From positions 62,001 through 126,000 of the forward strand of contig NZ_BDBL01000010.1 of the NCBI RefSeq assembly GCF_001612965.1: a DNA stretch of 64,000 nt, in the 5' to 3' direction. This document shows positions 52,739 through 62,569 of the stretch, one piece after another; the stretch's first letter is position 1; every line of letters begins with the position of its first letter. This stretch comes from Nocardia kruczakiae NBRC 101016 (lineage in GTDB: Bacteria; Actinomycetota; Actinomycetes; Mycobacteriales; Mycobacteriaceae). The notes under the pieces are model-generated. The model worked only from the letters and a program-made list of their open reading frames with translations, ran no database searches and was not told where the DNA came from. The translations under genes and the position numbers were made by a program.

Positions 52739-53890
52739 ATGGATCTGGAACTCGGCGATGCCCACCGCGAGCTGCGCGACGTCGCCCGCGCGTGGGTCGA
52801 CAAGGAGGTCGTGCCCTATGCCGCGGCCTGGGACCGCGCCGAATCGGTGGATACCGCGATCGTGCGCAAGCTCGGTGACATGGGCTTTCTCGGCATCGAG
52901 ATCCCGGAGGAATACGGGGGCTCGGGCGGTGACGCGCTGTCGTACTGCGTGCTGCTCGAAGAGCTCGGCCGCGGTGACAGTTCGGTGCGCGGCATCGTGT
53001 CGGTCTCGCTCGGCCTGGTCGGCAAATCGATCAAGAGCTACGGCAGCGAACAGCAGAAGCGGGACTGGCTACCGCGACTGTGCGCGGGCGAGTCGCTGGG
53101 CTGCTTCGGCCTCACCGAACCGGGCACCGGATCCGACGCGGCGAATCTGACCACCCGCGCCGTCCGCGACGGCGAGGACTGGGTGCTCACCGGCACCAAG
53201 ATGTTCATCACCAACGGCACCTGGGCCGATATCGCGCTGATCTTCGCCCGCACCGGCCAACCGGGACCCAAGGGCGTCACCGCATTCCTCGTGCCTACGG
53301 ACGTACCGGGTTTCGGCCGCACCGAGATCAAGGGCAAACTCGGCCTACGCGGCCAGGCGACCGCGGAAATCGTGCTCGACGGGGTGCGGGTGCCGGATTC
53401 GGCGCGACTCGGCGGCGAGGGGCAGGGCTTCCGGATCGCGATGGCCGCCCTCGACAAGGGGCGCATGGGTGTGGCCGCGGGATGTGTCGGTGTCGCCCGC
53501 GCCTGCCTCGAGGCCGCCGTGCGCTACGCCGGAGAACGCGAACAGTTCGGCAAACCGATCGCCTCCTACCAGCTGGTCCAGGAGTTGATCGCCGATATCG
53601 CCGTCGACGTGGAGGCCGCGCGGCTGCTGGCCTGGCGGGTCGCGGACCTGGTCGACCGGGGAAAGCCGTTCGGCACCGAGGCGTCGGTGGCGAAGCTGTT
53701 CGCCAGCGAGGCCGCGGTGAAGGCCGCGAACAACGCCATCCAGGTTTTCGGCGGGTACGGCTACATCGACGAATACCCGGTGTCGAAGTATCTGCGCGAC
53801 GCGCGGGTGCTGACCCTCTACGAGGGCACCAGCCAGATTCAGAAACTACTCATCGGCCGCGCCCTCACCGGCGTGAACGCCTTCGTGTGA
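52739..53890 (+). CDS. Acyl-CoA dehydrogenase
   Basis: A 383-residue FAD enzyme introducing a double bond between C2 and C3 of an acyl-CoA. Motifs are GIEIPEEYGGSGGD, CFGLTEPGTGSDAANL, REQFGKPIASYQLVQELIAD, and the C-terminal QVFGGYGYIDEYPVSKYLRD leading to YEGTSQIQ. In this subfamily the catalytic Glu is the one in LTLYEGTSQ. It is the first gene of a five-gene plus-strand operon after the paired operators. TAGGAG precedes the ATG. Confidence 0.93.
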   Translation: MDLELGDAHRELRDVARAWVDKEVVPYAAAWDRAESVDTAIVRKLGDMGFLGIEIPEEYGGSGGDALSYCVLLEELGRGDSSVRGIVSVSLGLVGKSIKSYGSEQQKRDWLPRLCAGESLGCFGLTEPGTGSDAANLTTRAVRDGEDWVLTGTKMFITNGTWADIALIFARTGQPGPKGVTAFLVPTDVPGFGRTEIKGKLGLRGQATAEIVLDGVRVPDSARLGGEGQGFRIAMAALDKGRMGVAAGCVGVARACLEAAVRYAGEREQFGKPIASYQLVQELIADIAVDVEAARLLAWRVADLVDRGKPFGTEASVAKLFASEAAVKAANNAIQVFGGYGYIDEYPVSKYLRDARVLTLYEGTSQIQKLLIGRALTGVNAFV

Positions 53891-53922
53891 CAACAGCTTT
53901 CGAGTTCGAGGAGTGTTTTCCC

Positions 53923-54681
53923 ATGTCTGATCAGCGCAGGGTCGCCGTCGTGACCGGGGCGGCCCGGGGCATCGGCGCGGCCACCGCGGCCCGGCTGGCC
54001 GCCGACGGTGCGGCCGTCGCCATCGCCGATCTCGACGAGAACGCCTGCAAGACAACGGCGGACGAAATCGTCGCGGCAGGTGGAGTGGCCGTCCCGCTGG
54101 CCTGCGACGTGACCGACGAGGCGAGCGTCGACGCCGCCTTCGACCGTGTCGCCACCGAACTGGGATCGCTCGACATCCTGGTCAACAACGCCGGCGTGCT
54201 GCGCGACAACCTGCTGTTCAAGATGTCGGCCGACGACTGGGACACGGTGATGTCGGTCCACCTGCGCGGCGCCTTCCTGTGTTCGCGTGCGGCACAACGG
54301 CATATGGTCGCCAAGCGTTACGGCAAGATCGTCAACACCTCCAGCGTCTCCGCGCTCGGCAATCGCGGCCAGGCCAACTACTCGGCCGCCAAGATGGGCA
54401 TCCAGGGGCTCACCCGCACCCTGGCGATCGAACTGGGCCCGTACGGCATCAACGTCAACGCGGTGGCGCCGGGCTTCATCGTCACCGAGATGACGGCCGC
54501 CACCGCGGCCCGGGTCGGTGTGACGGTCGAGGAGTGGCAGGCGAAATCGGCCGAGATCACTCCCGTACGCCGGGTCGGGCGCCCCGAGGACATCGCGAAC
54601 ACCGTGGCCTTCCTCGCTTCCGACGAGGCGTCCTTCATCACCGGCCAGACCATTTACGTCGACGGCGGCCGTCGGCTCTGA
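53923..54681 (+). CDS. 3-oxoacyl-ACP-reductase-like SDR
   Basis: A 252-residue classical SDR. TGAARGIGAATAARLAADG binds the cofactor, NNAG is present (VNNAGVLRDN), and SSVSALGNRGQANYSAAKMG holds Ser, Tyr and Lys. FabG-like enzymes interconvert 3-hydroxyacyl and 3-oxoacyl thioesters, which fits beta-oxidation after the MaoC hydratase. It lies 32 bp after the acyl-CoA dehydrogenase in the same operon. Confidence 0.92.
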   Translation: MSDQRRVAVVTGAARGIGAATAARLAADGAAVAIADLDENACKTTADEIVAAGGVAVPLACDVTDEASVDAAFDRVATELGSLDILVNNAGVLRDNLLFKMSADDWDTVMSVHLRGAFLCSRAAQRHMVAKRYGKIVNTSSVSALGNRGQANYSAAKMGIQGLTRTLAIELGPYGINVNAVAPGFIVTEMTAATAARVGVTVEEWQAKSAEITPVRRVGRPEDIANTVAFLASDEASFITGQTIYVDGGRRL

Positions 54682-54701
54682 AACCCCTCCAGGAGAACAC
54701 C

Positions 54702-55859
54702 ATGCGCAGAACAGGCTTCACCGCCGACCACGACGCCTTCCGCGGCACCATCCGCAAATTCGTCGAGACCGAAGTGGCCCCGGTCTACGACACGTGGCTG
54801 GAGGCGGGCATCGTGCCCCGCGAGTTCTATTACAAGCTGGCCGAATTGGGCGTCTTCGGTATCGAGGTGCCCGAGGAATACGGCGGCGCCGGCATCGAGT
54901 CGTTCCGGTTCCAGGCGATCCTCATGGAGGAAACGGCACGGGCGGGTGTGTCGTTCGGCGGCTCCAGCGTGCACGTCGGGCTGTGCCTGCCGTATCTGAA
55001 GAAGCTCGCCACCGAGGAACAGAAACAGCGCTGGCTGCCGGGATTCGCCGCCGGTGAGATCATGTTCGCCATCGCCATGACCGAACCCGGCACCGGGTCG
55101 GATCTGGCCGGAATGCGCACCACCGCCAAGCTTTCCGAGGACGGCACGCACTATGTGCTCAACGGCGCCAAGACGTTCATCACCGGCGGTGTGAACGCCG
55201 ATCGGGTGATCGTCTGCGCCCGCACCGCGCCGCCCCGCGAGGACGACCGCCGCTTCGGCATCTCCCTGCTCGTGGTCGACACCACGTCGCCGGGCTACAC
55301 GATCGGCCGCAAACTCGACAAGCTGGGCCTGCGGAGCTCCGATACCGCCGAGCTGAACTTCACCGACGTCCGGGTGCCGGTCGAGGACCTGCTGGGCGAG
55401 GAGAACAAAGGCTTCTCCTATCTCGGCCAGAATCTGCCGCAGGAGCGGTTCTCCATCGCCGCCGGCGCCTACGCCCAGGCCGCGGCCGCGGTGCGGTTCG
55501 CGCAGGAATACACCCAGCAGCGCAACGTCTTCGGCAAGCCCGTCGCCTCGTTCCAGAACACCAAATTCGAGCTCGCCGCCTGCAAGGCCGAGGTCGACGC
55601 GGCCGAGGCCGTGGTGGATCGGGCCCTCGACGCCCTCGACGCCGGTGAACTGAGCGCCGCCGACGCCGCCTCGGCGAAACTGTTCTGCACCGAGGTCGCG
55701 GCGCGGGTCATCGACCGCTGCCTGCAACTGCACGGCGGCTACGGGTTCATCAACGAATATCCGATCGCCCGGCTGTATGCCGACAACCGGGTCAATCGCA
55801 TCTACGGCGGGACGAACGAGGTCATGAAGATGATCATCGCCAAGGATATGGGGCTGTGA
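54702..55859 (+). CDS. Acyl-CoA dehydrogenase (second)
   Basis: A 385-residue paralogue of the operon's first gene. VPEEYGGAGIESFRF, AMTEPGTGSDLAGM, RNVFGKPVASFQNTKFELA and LHGGYGFINEYPIARLYAD with YGGTNEVMK are present. In the last motif Gly replaces the Glu that would be catalytic in YEGT, so the base must be elsewhere, as in isovaleryl-CoA or long-chain types. The start has AGGAGA upstream. Two dehydrogenases in one operon may form a heteromer or act on different chain lengths. Confidence 0.92.
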   Translation: MRRTGFTADHDAFRGTIRKFVETEVAPVYDTWLEAGIVPREFYYKLAELGVFGIEVPEEYGGAGIESFRFQAILMEETARAGVSFGGSSVHVGLCLPYLKKLATEEQKQRWLPGFAAGEIMFAIAMTEPGTGSDLAGMRTTAKLSEDGTHYVLNGAKTFITGGVNADRVIVCARTAPPREDDRRFGISLLVVDTTSPGYTIGRKLDKLGLRSSDTAELNFTDVRVPVEDLLGEENKGFSYLGQNLPQERFSIAAGAYAQAAAAVRFAQEYTQQRNVFGKPVASFQNTKFELAACKAEVDAAEAVVDRALDALDAGELSAADAASAKLFCTEVAARVIDRCLQLHGGYGFINEYPIARLYADNRVNRIYGGTNEVMKMIIAKDMGL

Positions 55860-57340
55860 ACGCGACGCTGTCGCTGGCGAGCATCCTCGCCGAACCGGCG
55901 CGGCGCCGCCCCGATCACATCGCGCTCGTCGAGGGCGACCGGCGATTGACCTTCGCCGAATTGTGGCGTGCGGCACGGGAACAGGCCGGCGCGCTGATCG
56001 AGCGCGGCATCCGGCCGGGGGACCGGGTCGCGCTCATGTGCCCGAATACCGCCGAATTCCCGCGCGCCTACTACGCGATCCTCGCGGCCGGGGCGACGGT
56101 GGTGCCGGTGCATCTGCTGCTCACCGCCGACGAGGCCGAATTCGTCCTGCGCGACAGCGGGGCGACGCTGCTGATCTGCCATCCGCAGGTGGAATCGGTC
56201 GGCGCGGAAGCGGCCCGGCGGGTCGGAATCGCCTGTTTGCGCCCGGAAGACCTCGTCGGCGACGCGATTGCGCTGTTCGTCCCGCGATCCCCGCTGGACA
56301 CCGCGGTCGTGTTCTACACCAGCGGCACCACCGGCCGGCCCAAAGGTGCGGAGCTGAGCCATCTCAATATGGTCATGTGCGCCACCGTGAACGCGTTCGA
56401 CGCCAACAACGTTCGCGCCGAGGACATCGCCCTGGGCGCGTTGCCGCTATTTCACGTCTTCGGGCAGACGGTCGCCATGAATTCCAATTGGCGCGTGGGC
56501 GCCACCGTGGTGCTGATGCCGCGATTCACCGCCCCCGAGGCGATTCGGCTGATGGTGGCCGAGCGGGTCAGCATCTTCAACGGCGTCCCGACGATGTATC
56601 ACGGACTGATCGAGGCCGCCGCCGACGCCGACGAACTACCCGCACTGCGGCTGTGTATCTCCGGTGGCGCGGCACTGCCGCTGCCGGTGCTGGAACGGTT
56701 CGAGGAGGTGTTCGACGCGCAGATCCTCGAGGGATACGGGCTGTCGGAGACCTCACCGACCGCCGCGGTGAATCAGCCGGTCTTCGGACCGCGGCCCGGC
56801 ACCGTCGGACATCCGGTCTGGGGTGTGGACGTGGAGATCGCCGATCCCGGCGTCAGCGACCGCATCGAGTTGCTGCCGGCCGGCAGCGTCGGTGAGGTGG
56901 TGGTGCGCGGGCACAACGTGTTCAGCGGCTACACCGGCAATCCGGAGGCGAGCGCGCGGGCCGTGGTCGACGGCTGGTTCCGTACCGGTGACCTCGGCGT
57001 GCGCGACGAGCAGGGCTATCTGCGCATCGTCGACCGGATCAAGGAGATGATCATCCGCGGCGGATTCAACGTCTACCCCACCGAGGTGGAGGAGGCGCTG
57101 CTGCGGCATCCGAAGATCGCGCAGGTGGCGGTGATCGGGGTGCCGGACGAGAACTACGGCGAGGAGATCGTGGCGGTCGTCGTGCCCGCCGGTGAGCTCA
57201 GCGCCGAGGAGGTCATCGCCTACGGCCGCGAGCATGTGGCACGGTACAAATATCCCCGGCGGGTGGAGTTCGTGACCGAGCTGCCGCTGGGGCCCACGCA
57301 CAAGGTTCTCAAACGCGAACTGAAGCAACGTTTCATGTGA
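55856..57340 (+). CDS. Long-chain fatty-acid-CoA ligase (FadD type)
   Basis: A 494-residue acyl-activating enzyme. VVFYTSGTTGRPKGAELSH is the AMP-binding loop, ILEGYGLSETSP the A5 motif, GWFRTGDLG the hinge Asp, and PLGPTHKVLKREL holds the C-terminal lysine. It makes acyl-AMP then acyl-CoA, feeding the dehydrogenases. GTG 55856 overlaps the preceding stop (GTGA). The exact substrate cannot be read. Confidence 0.92.
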   Translation: MNATLSLASILAEPARRRPDHIALVEGDRRLTFAELWRAAREQAGALIERGIRPGDRVALMCPNTAEFPRAYYAILAAGATVVPVHLLLTADEAEFVLRDSGATLLICHPQVESVGAEAARRVGIACLRPEDLVGDAIALFVPRSPLDTAVVFYTSGTTGRPKGAELSHLNMVMCATVNAFDANNVRAEDIALGALPLFHVFGQTVAMNSNWRVGATVVLMPRFTAPEAIRLMVAERVSIFNGVPTMYHGLIEAAADADELPALRLCISGGAALPLPVLERFEEVFDAQILEGYGLSETSPTAAVNQPVFGPRPGTVGHPVWGVDVEIADPGVSDRIELLPAGSVGEVVVRGHNVFSGYTGNPEASARAVVDGWFRTGDLGVRDEQGYLRIVDRIKEMIIRGGFNVYPTEVEEALLRHPKIAQVAVIGVPDENYGEEIVAVVVPAGELSAEEVIAYGREHVARYKYPRRVEFVTELPLGPTHKVLKRELKQRFM

Positions 57341-57382
57341 TCCGGCGGCTCTTGCGCCCCGGCAGCACGAAAGGGACGAGAT

Positions 57383-57835
57383 ATGACCGATTTCGCCGAT
57401 CTGGACGCCCTTGCCGCAGCCGTGGGCACCGAACTCGGTGTCAGCGACTGGTTGCAGGTCGACCAGGACCGCATCGATACCTTCGCCGACGCGACCGGCG
57501 ACCACCAGTGGATCCACGTCGATGCCGACAAGGCCGCGCAGGGCCCCTACGGACACACCATCGCGCACGGATTCCTCACGCTGTCGCTGCTGGTGCCGCT
57601 GACCAACCAGGCGACCACGGTGGGCGGCATCACGATGGGAATCAACTACGGGCTCAACAAGGTTCGCTTCATCACGCCGGTCCCGTCCGGCGGCCGTATC
57701 CGCGCCCGCGTCCACCTCGACTCGGTCTCCGAGATCCCCGGCGGCATCCAGGCGGTGCGGACGGTCACCATCGAACTGGACGGTGCGGACAAGCCCGCGT
57801 GCGTGGCGGAAAGCATCGTGCGCTACCTGAGGTGA
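57383..57835 (+). CDS. MaoC-family (R)-hydratase, HtdZ-like
   Basis: A 150-residue hot-dog protein similar to M. tuberculosis Rv0130 (HtdZ). The R-specific hydratase motif is complete: FADATGDHQWIHVDADKA (Asp, His) and IAHGFLTLSLL. MGINYGLNKVRFITPVP and the C-terminal KPACVAESIVRYL match too. It hydrates trans-2-enoyl-CoA to (R)-3-hydroxyacyl-CoA. It closes the operon, supplying the step between the dehydrogenases and the SDR. Confidence 0.93.
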   Translation: MTDFADLDALAAAVGTELGVSDWLQVDQDRIDTFADATGDHQWIHVDADKAAQGPYGHTIAHGFLTLSLLVPLTNQATTVGGITMGINYGLNKVRFITPVPSGGRIRARVHLDSVSEIPGGIQAVRTVTIELDGADKPACVAESIVRYLR

Positions 57836-57915
57836 GCGTGGACCACGGCGGGGCGAAATTCGGTCCGCTCCGCCGTCGGACGTCGATTACCTCGTCTCGG
57901 GCGGCAATGGTGGGA

Positions 57916-57935
57916 CGCGAAGCGGGCTTTTCGCG
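57916..57935. terminator. Stem-loop between maoC-like gene and trpD
   Basis: CGCGAA and TTCGCG with an 8-nt loop, just past the trpD stop in the convergent space. It may end one or both transcripts. Confidence 0.35.
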
Positions 57936-57944
57936 CGCCCGATC

Positions 57945-58997
57945 TCACTCGCCGAGTTCGTTGCTGACCTTCACCCAGCGGTCGAGCAGTTGGGTGGCCG
58001 CTCCGGTGTCGACCGCGGCGGCCGCCCGTTCCAGGGCCGGGCGCAACAACTCGTGGATATCCGTGCGGGCGGTCTCGGGGGTCAGCTCGAAGGCGACGAT
58101 CGCGGCGGCGGAATTGAGCAGGACCGCGTCGCGGACGGGGCCCGGGGCGCCGTTGAACATGTCGCGGGCGATCGCGGCGTTGACCGTCGCGTCGCCGCCG
58201 CGCAGCGCCGCCGGATCCACGCGCGGGATGCCCAGGCGCGTCGGATCGATGACGGTTTCGTACTTCTCACCCGCGGCGACGACCCACACGTCGGTGGTAT
58301 CGGCGGTGGTGATCTCGTCGAGGCCGTCGTTGCCGCGCACCACCAGTGCGTTGGCGCCGCGTTCGGCGAACGCCCCGGCGATCACCGGGACGAGCTCGGC
58401 GAAGGCGCACCCGATCAGGCCCGCGCTCGGCTGCGCCGGATTGGTGAGCGGGCCCAGCACGTTGAAGACCGTCGGAATGCCGATCTCCTTGCGCGCCGGA
58501 CCGGCGAACCGCAGCGCCGGATGAAACAGCGGGGCGAAGCAGAAACCGATGCCCACCTCGCGCACACACCGGGCCACCGACTCCGGGCTCAACGCTATCC
58601 GCACCCCCAGCGCCTCGAGCACGTCGGCGCCGCCGCTCTTCGACGAGGCCGCCCGGTTACCGTGCTTCACCACCGGAATGCCCGCCGCGGACACCACGAT
58701 CGAGGACATGGTGGAGATGTTGACCGTGCCGGACCGGTCGCCGCCGGTGCCGACGATGTCGACCGCGCCCAGATCGAGCGAGACCCGCCGGGCATGGCTC
58801 AACATGCCGGTCGCGAGGCCGGCCAGCTCGATCGCGGTGGGGCCTTTCATCTTGATGGCCACGCCGAAGGCCGCGATCTGCGCCTGAGTGGCGTTGTCGG
58901 AGAAGATCTCGTCGATCGCCCACGCCGCCTCCTCCGCGGTCAGATCGACCCCGTCGGTCAGGGCACCGAGAATCTCGGGCCAGCTGCGCGCGCTCAT
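57945..58997 (-). CDS. trpD: Anthranilate phosphoribosyltransferase
   Basis: A 350-residue enzyme joining anthranilate to PRPP in tryptophan synthesis. DIVGTGGDRSGTVNISTMSS is the PRPP-binding Gly-rich motif. VKHGNRAASSKSGGADVLEALG, FNVLGPLTNPAQPS and GNDGLDEIT follow. ATG 58997 has GGGAG 5 nt upstream. Like M. tuberculosis Rv2192c it lies head-to-head with ctaE, separated here by one small extra gene. Confidence 0.94.
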   Translation of the reverse strand: MSARSWPEILGALTDGVDLTAEEAAWAIDEIFSDNATQAQIAAFGVAIKMKGPTAIELAGLATGMLSHARRVSLDLGAVDIVGTGGDRSGTVNISTMSSIVVSAAGIPVVKHGNRAASSKSGGADVLEALGVRIALSPESVARCVREVGIGFCFAPLFHPALRFAGPARKEIGIPTVFNVLGPLTNPAQPSAGLIGCAFAELVPVIAGAFAERGANALVVRGNDGLDEITTADTTDVWVVAAGEKYETVIDPTRLGIPRVDPAALRGGDATVNAAIARDMFNGAPGPVRDAVLLNSAAAIVAFELTPETARTDIHELLRPALERAAAAVDTGAATQLLDRWVKVSNELGE

Positions 58998-59181
58998 CAC
59001 ATCTCCCGTTCGCGATCGGACACCCGCAGGGTTGATCCGCGCGGGCGTGGCGGGCCGTCGGATCGTCGTCGGCCGCCCGGCTAGCAGCCTAATCGGCGGA
59101 CGCAATTTCTTTGCTCCCGGCGTCTTCCCCACCAGCGGCGCTCGGCCCGGCGGGGACGGCCCGCCGCCGCGTGGCACCGGG

Positions 59182-59619
59182 CTAGGAAGAACCCGGCTCG
59201 AATCCGCTCGGCTGAAGCGCGTCCCAGCCCACCGCCGTGCCCTCGTGCCGCTGTGCCAATCCGGCCATCCGCGACCGTTCCTGCGAACAGTGCAGCGCGT
59301 CCAGGATCTGCACGCGCTGTAATACCAGTTGGATATGACCGCCGGGCGTATCGCCGGCCGTCGATGGCGCGGCGGGGGAGTAGCCGTCCTGGGCGGCGAT
59401 GTCCACGACCTCGTCCCGGGCCGCGGCCGGGATACGCAGATGATGACGCAGCAGGGCCTGCTCGTCGGCGCGCCAGGCGCTCGCGCGGTCCAGCGCGCTC
59501 GAGCAGGCTTCGGCGTCGTCGAAACTGGACACAACGACCACCAGATCCGTTCGTGCCGGATCCAATTCCGCCGCCGCGCCCCGGCCCGACAGCCGCCGCC
59601 ACACCGATCGAATTCCCAT
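59182..59619 (-). CDS. Conserved hypothetical protein
   Basis: A 145-residue cytoplasmic protein without a recognised domain. [20 protein letters not shown] and [20 protein letters not shown] are its best-ordered segments; a Ser/Gly/Pro-rich stretch follows. ATG 59619 has GGTGGA upstream. It lies between trpD and ctaE on trpD's strand, 184 bp from trpD. Nothing links it to respiration except position. Confidence 0.6.
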   Translation of the reverse strand: MGIRSVWRRLSGRGAAAELDPARTDLVVVVSSFDDAEACSSALDRASAWRADEQALLRHHLRIPAAARDEVVDIAAQDGYSPAAPSTAGDTPGGHIQLVLQRVQILDALHCSQERSRMAGLAQRHEGTAVGWDALQPSGFEPGSS

Positions 59620-59828
59620 TCCACCCGCCTTCTTCCGCGCCCGGACGCAGCATCCCATACCCGCGATATCCGCTGGTCATCATGGTGGCCCCGGTGCTCG
59701 ACCTGCGAGTTCACCGGACCCGCCGAACCGGCCCCCAGACCCACACGCGCGCTGATGATTCCGAGGCCGACACCCCGAATTCGCACCCGGCTACGCCTGT
59801 CGTACTACGACGAGTCATACTTACCGGC

Positions 59829-60440
59829 GTGACGACCGCAGTAGGGACCCCAGGATCGGCCATTACTCAGCGTGTGCATTCGCTGAACCGGCCCAACATG
59901 GTCAGCGTCGGAACCATCATCTGGCTGTCGAGCGAGCTGATGTTCTTCGCCGGCCTCTTCGCCATGTACTTCGTCGCTCGTGCCCAGGCTCATGGCAACT
60001 GGCCGCCGGAACCGACCGAGCTGAACCTCAAGCTCGCCGTGCCGGTCACGGCCGTGCTGATCGCCTCCTCGTTCACCTGCCAGATGGGTGTGTTCTCGGC
60101 CGAGCGCGGCGATGTCTTCGGCCTGCGCCGCTGGTACCTGGTCACCTTCTTCATGGGCGCGTTCTTCGTGGCCGGTCAGGGCACCGAGTACCACGCGCTG
60201 TACCAAGAGGGCACCACCATCTCGAGCAGCATCTACGGCTCGGTGTTCTTCATCACCACCGGCTTCCACGGTCTGCACGTCATCGGCGGTCTCATCGCGT
60301 TCATCTTCCTGCTGATTCGCACCAAGGTCAGTAAGTTCACGCCGGCCCAGGCCACCGCGGCCATCGTCGTCTCCTACTACTGGCACTTCGTCGACATCGT
60401 CTGGATCGGGTTGTTCGCCACGATCTACTTCGTCCGCTAG
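59829..60440 (+). CDS. ctaE: Cytochrome c oxidase subunit III
   Basis: A 203-residue subunit of the aa3 oxidase with about five membrane helices. Diagnostic segments are [48 protein letters not shown] and [20 protein letters not shown]. The actinobacterial form is short (about 200 residues). GTG 59829 has CATACT 7 nt upstream, a weak -10. It heads the ctaE-qcrC-qcrA-qcrB operon. Confidence 0.94.
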   Translation: MTTAVGTPGSAITQRVHSLNRPNMVSVGTIIWLSSELMFFAGLFAMYFVARAQAHGNWPPEPTELNLKLAVPVTAVLIASSFTCQMGVFSAERGDVFGLRRWYLVTFFMGAFFVAGQGTEYHALYQEGTTISSSIYGSVFFITTGFHGLHVIGGLIAFIFLLIRTKVSKFTPAQATAAIVVSYYWHFVDIVWIGLFATIYFVR

Positions 60441-60521
60441 CCGGGCGGCGGCCGTCACGCGCGGTCCGCGACAAATACACACTTTGCACAAGTCGGTTCC
60501 GTCTACTCCAAAGGGACACAG

Positions 60522-61400
60522 ATGAGTTCATCTCCCCCGTCAGCGCCAGATCCCACGAGCGGGATCGGCAGCGCTGAGAACAACCAGGCCATCAAGACCC
60601 GCAAGCAGCGCCGGATGCGCCGCAAGCTCGCCGGCGGTCTGGTTCTTCTGATGGGCCTCGTCGGAGCCGGCTTCGCGGCATCGGCGCTCACCCCGCACGC
60701 ACAGGTCGCGACGGCCAACGAGGATCAGTCGGCGCTGATCCGCGAGGGTAAGCAGATCTACGAGACCTCCTGCATCACCTGTCACGGCGCCAACCTGCAG
60801 GGTGTGCAGGATCGCGGCCCCAGCCTGATCGGTGTCGGCGAGGCGGCGGTCTACTTCCAGGTGTCCACCGGTCGCATGCCCGCCGCGGGCAACGGAGCGC
60901 AGATCCAGCGCAAGCCCCCGAAGTTCGACGCCCGCCAGACCGACGCGCTGGGCGCGTACGTGGCGGCCAACGGCGGCGGCCCGACCGTGGTCCGCGACCC
61001 GAACGGCGAGATCGCGCAGGATTCCCTGATCAAGGGGGCCGACCTGGGCCGCGGTGGCGAGTTGTTCCGCCTCAACTGCGCGTCCTGCCACAACTTCACC
61101 GGTAAGGGCGGTGCGCTGTCCTCCGGCAAGTTCGCGCCGCCGCTGGAACCGGCCAACGCGCAGCAGATCTACACCGCGATGCTCACCGGCCCGCAGAACA
61201 TGCCGAAATTCTCCGACCGGCAGCTGTCTCCGGAGGAGAAGCGTGACATCGTGGCCTATGTGAAGGACCGCACCGAGACCACGCCGGAGGCCGGATACGG
61301 CCTGGGCGGTTTCGGTCCCGCGACCGAGGCCATCGCCATCTGGGTCGCCGGCATCATCGTGCTGGTCGGCGCCGCGATGTGGATCGGATCGCGATCATGA
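60522..61400 (+). CDS. qcrC: Ubiquinol/menaquinol-cytochrome c reductase, cytochrome c subunit
   Basis: A 292-residue di-haem cytochrome c of the bc1 complex. Both CxxCH motifs are present: TCHGANLQG within ETSCITCHG, and NCASCHNF. An N-terminal membrane anchor (about residues 42-62) and a C-terminal helix ([20 protein letters not shown]) hold it. The second haem replaces soluble cytochrome c in the actinobacterial supercomplex. AAAGGGA precedes ATG 60522. The stop overlaps qcrA (ATGA). Confidence 0.95.
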   Translation: MSSSPPSAPDPTSGIGSAENNQAIKTRKQRRMRRKLAGGLVLLMGLVGAGFAASALTPHAQVATANEDQSALIREGKQIYETSCITCHGANLQGVQDRGPSLIGVGEAAVYFQVSTGRMPAAGNGAQIQRKPPKFDARQTDALGAYVAANGGGPTVVRDPNGEIAQDSLIKGADLGRGGELFRLNCASCHNFTGKGGALSSGKFAPPLEPANAQQIYTAMLTGPQNMPKFSDRQLSPEEKRDIVAYVKDRTETTPEAGYGLGGFGPATEAIAIWVAGIIVLVGAAMWIGSRS

Positions 61401-62569
61401 GCGAACAGGAGCGAAACGAGATGAGCCGGCCTGAGGATGGCGGCGGTAAGGGCGTGAACCTGAACCCCACCGAGGAGCAGCTCGACGCGATGTCGACCGC
61501 CGAGCTGGTCGAACTCGGTACCGCGCGCGACGGCGTCGACGTCGTCTACCGCGCTCCGCGCTGGCCGGTTCCGGGCACACGCGCGGAGAAGCGGGCCGAG
61601 CGGCACGTGACGTTCTGGTTCGCCATCTCCGCCCTCGCGGCGGCCGGGCTGATCGGCGTCTACCTGTTCTGGCCCTGGGAGTACAAGGGCCGCAACGAGG
61701 ACGGCAACGGCCTGTACTCGCTGGCCACGCCGCTCTACGGCCTGCTGCTGGGTATCGCGGTGCTGGCCATCGGTGTCGCCGCGGTCATCATCCGCAAGAA
61801 GTTCATCCCGAACGAGATCTCCATCCAGACCCGCCACGACGGTCCCTCCGACGAGGTCGACCGCCGCACGCTGGGCGCGCAGCTGTCGGACGCGCTGGAG
61901 ACCTCGACGCTGGGTCGTCGCAAGATGATCACCCGTACGGCCGGACTGGGCGTGGGTGTGCTGGGTATCGGCGCACTGTTCCTGTTCGTCGGCGGCATGA
62001 TCAAGAACCCGTGGGCCAAGGGCATGAAGTCCCCGCTGTGGGTGTCGGGCTGGACTCCGGACTACCCGGGCCAGACCATCTACCTGCGCAAGGACACCGG
62101 CCGGCCCGAGGACATCGTGCTGGTGCGGCCGGAGGACCTCGACGGCGGCGCCATGGAGACCGTGTTCCCCTGGAAAGAGGAATGGCGCGGCAACGAGGAG
62201 GAGACCCTCCAGTCGCTGCGTGGCATCCGCAACGCGGTCATGTTGATCCGCCTGCGCCCGGAGGACGGGCAGAAGGCGATCAAGCGCAGGGGCCAGGAGA
62301 GCTTCAACTTCGGTGACTACTGGGCGTACTCGAAGATCTGCACTCACCTGGGCTGCCCGACGTCGCTGTTCGAGCAGCAGACCAACCGGATCCTGTGCCC
62401 GTGCCATCAGTCGCAGTTCTCGGCGACCGAGTGGGGTAAGCCGATCTTCGGTCCCGCCGCCCGCGCGCTGCCGCAGCTGCCCATCACCGTCAACACCGAC
62501 GGCTACCTGGTCGCCAACGGCGACTTCATCGAGCCGCTCGGTCCGGCCTTCTGGGAGCGTCGTTCATGA
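61397..62569 (+). CDS. qcrA: Ubiquinol/menaquinol-cytochrome c reductase, Rieske iron-sulfur subunit
   Basis: A 390-residue Rieske protein. The 2Fe-2S ligands are in CTHLGCPTS and CPCHQSQF. The actinobacterial form has three N-terminal membrane helices rather than one; [20 protein letters not shown] is the last. It passes electrons from menaquinol to QcrC. Start ATG 61397 overlaps qcrC and its stop overlaps qcrB, so translation is coupled. Confidence 0.95.
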   Translation: MSEQERNEMSRPEDGGGKGVNLNPTEEQLDAMSTAELVELGTARDGVDVVYRAPRWPVPGTRAEKRAERHVTFWFAISALAAAGLIGVYLFWPWEYKGRNEDGNGLYSLATPLYGLLLGIAVLAIGVAAVIIRKKFIPNEISIQTRHDGPSDEVDRRTLGAQLSDALETSTLGRRKMITRTAGLGVGVLGIGALFLFVGGMIKNPWAKGMKSPLWVSGWTPDYPGQTIYLRKDTGRPEDIVLVRPEDLDGGAMETVFPWKEEWRGNEEETLQSLRGIRNAVMLIRLRPEDGQKAIKRRGQESFNFGDYWAYSKICTHLGCPTSLFEQQTNRILCPCHQSQFSATEWGKPIFGPAARALPQLPITVNTDGYLVANGDFIEPLGPAFWERRS

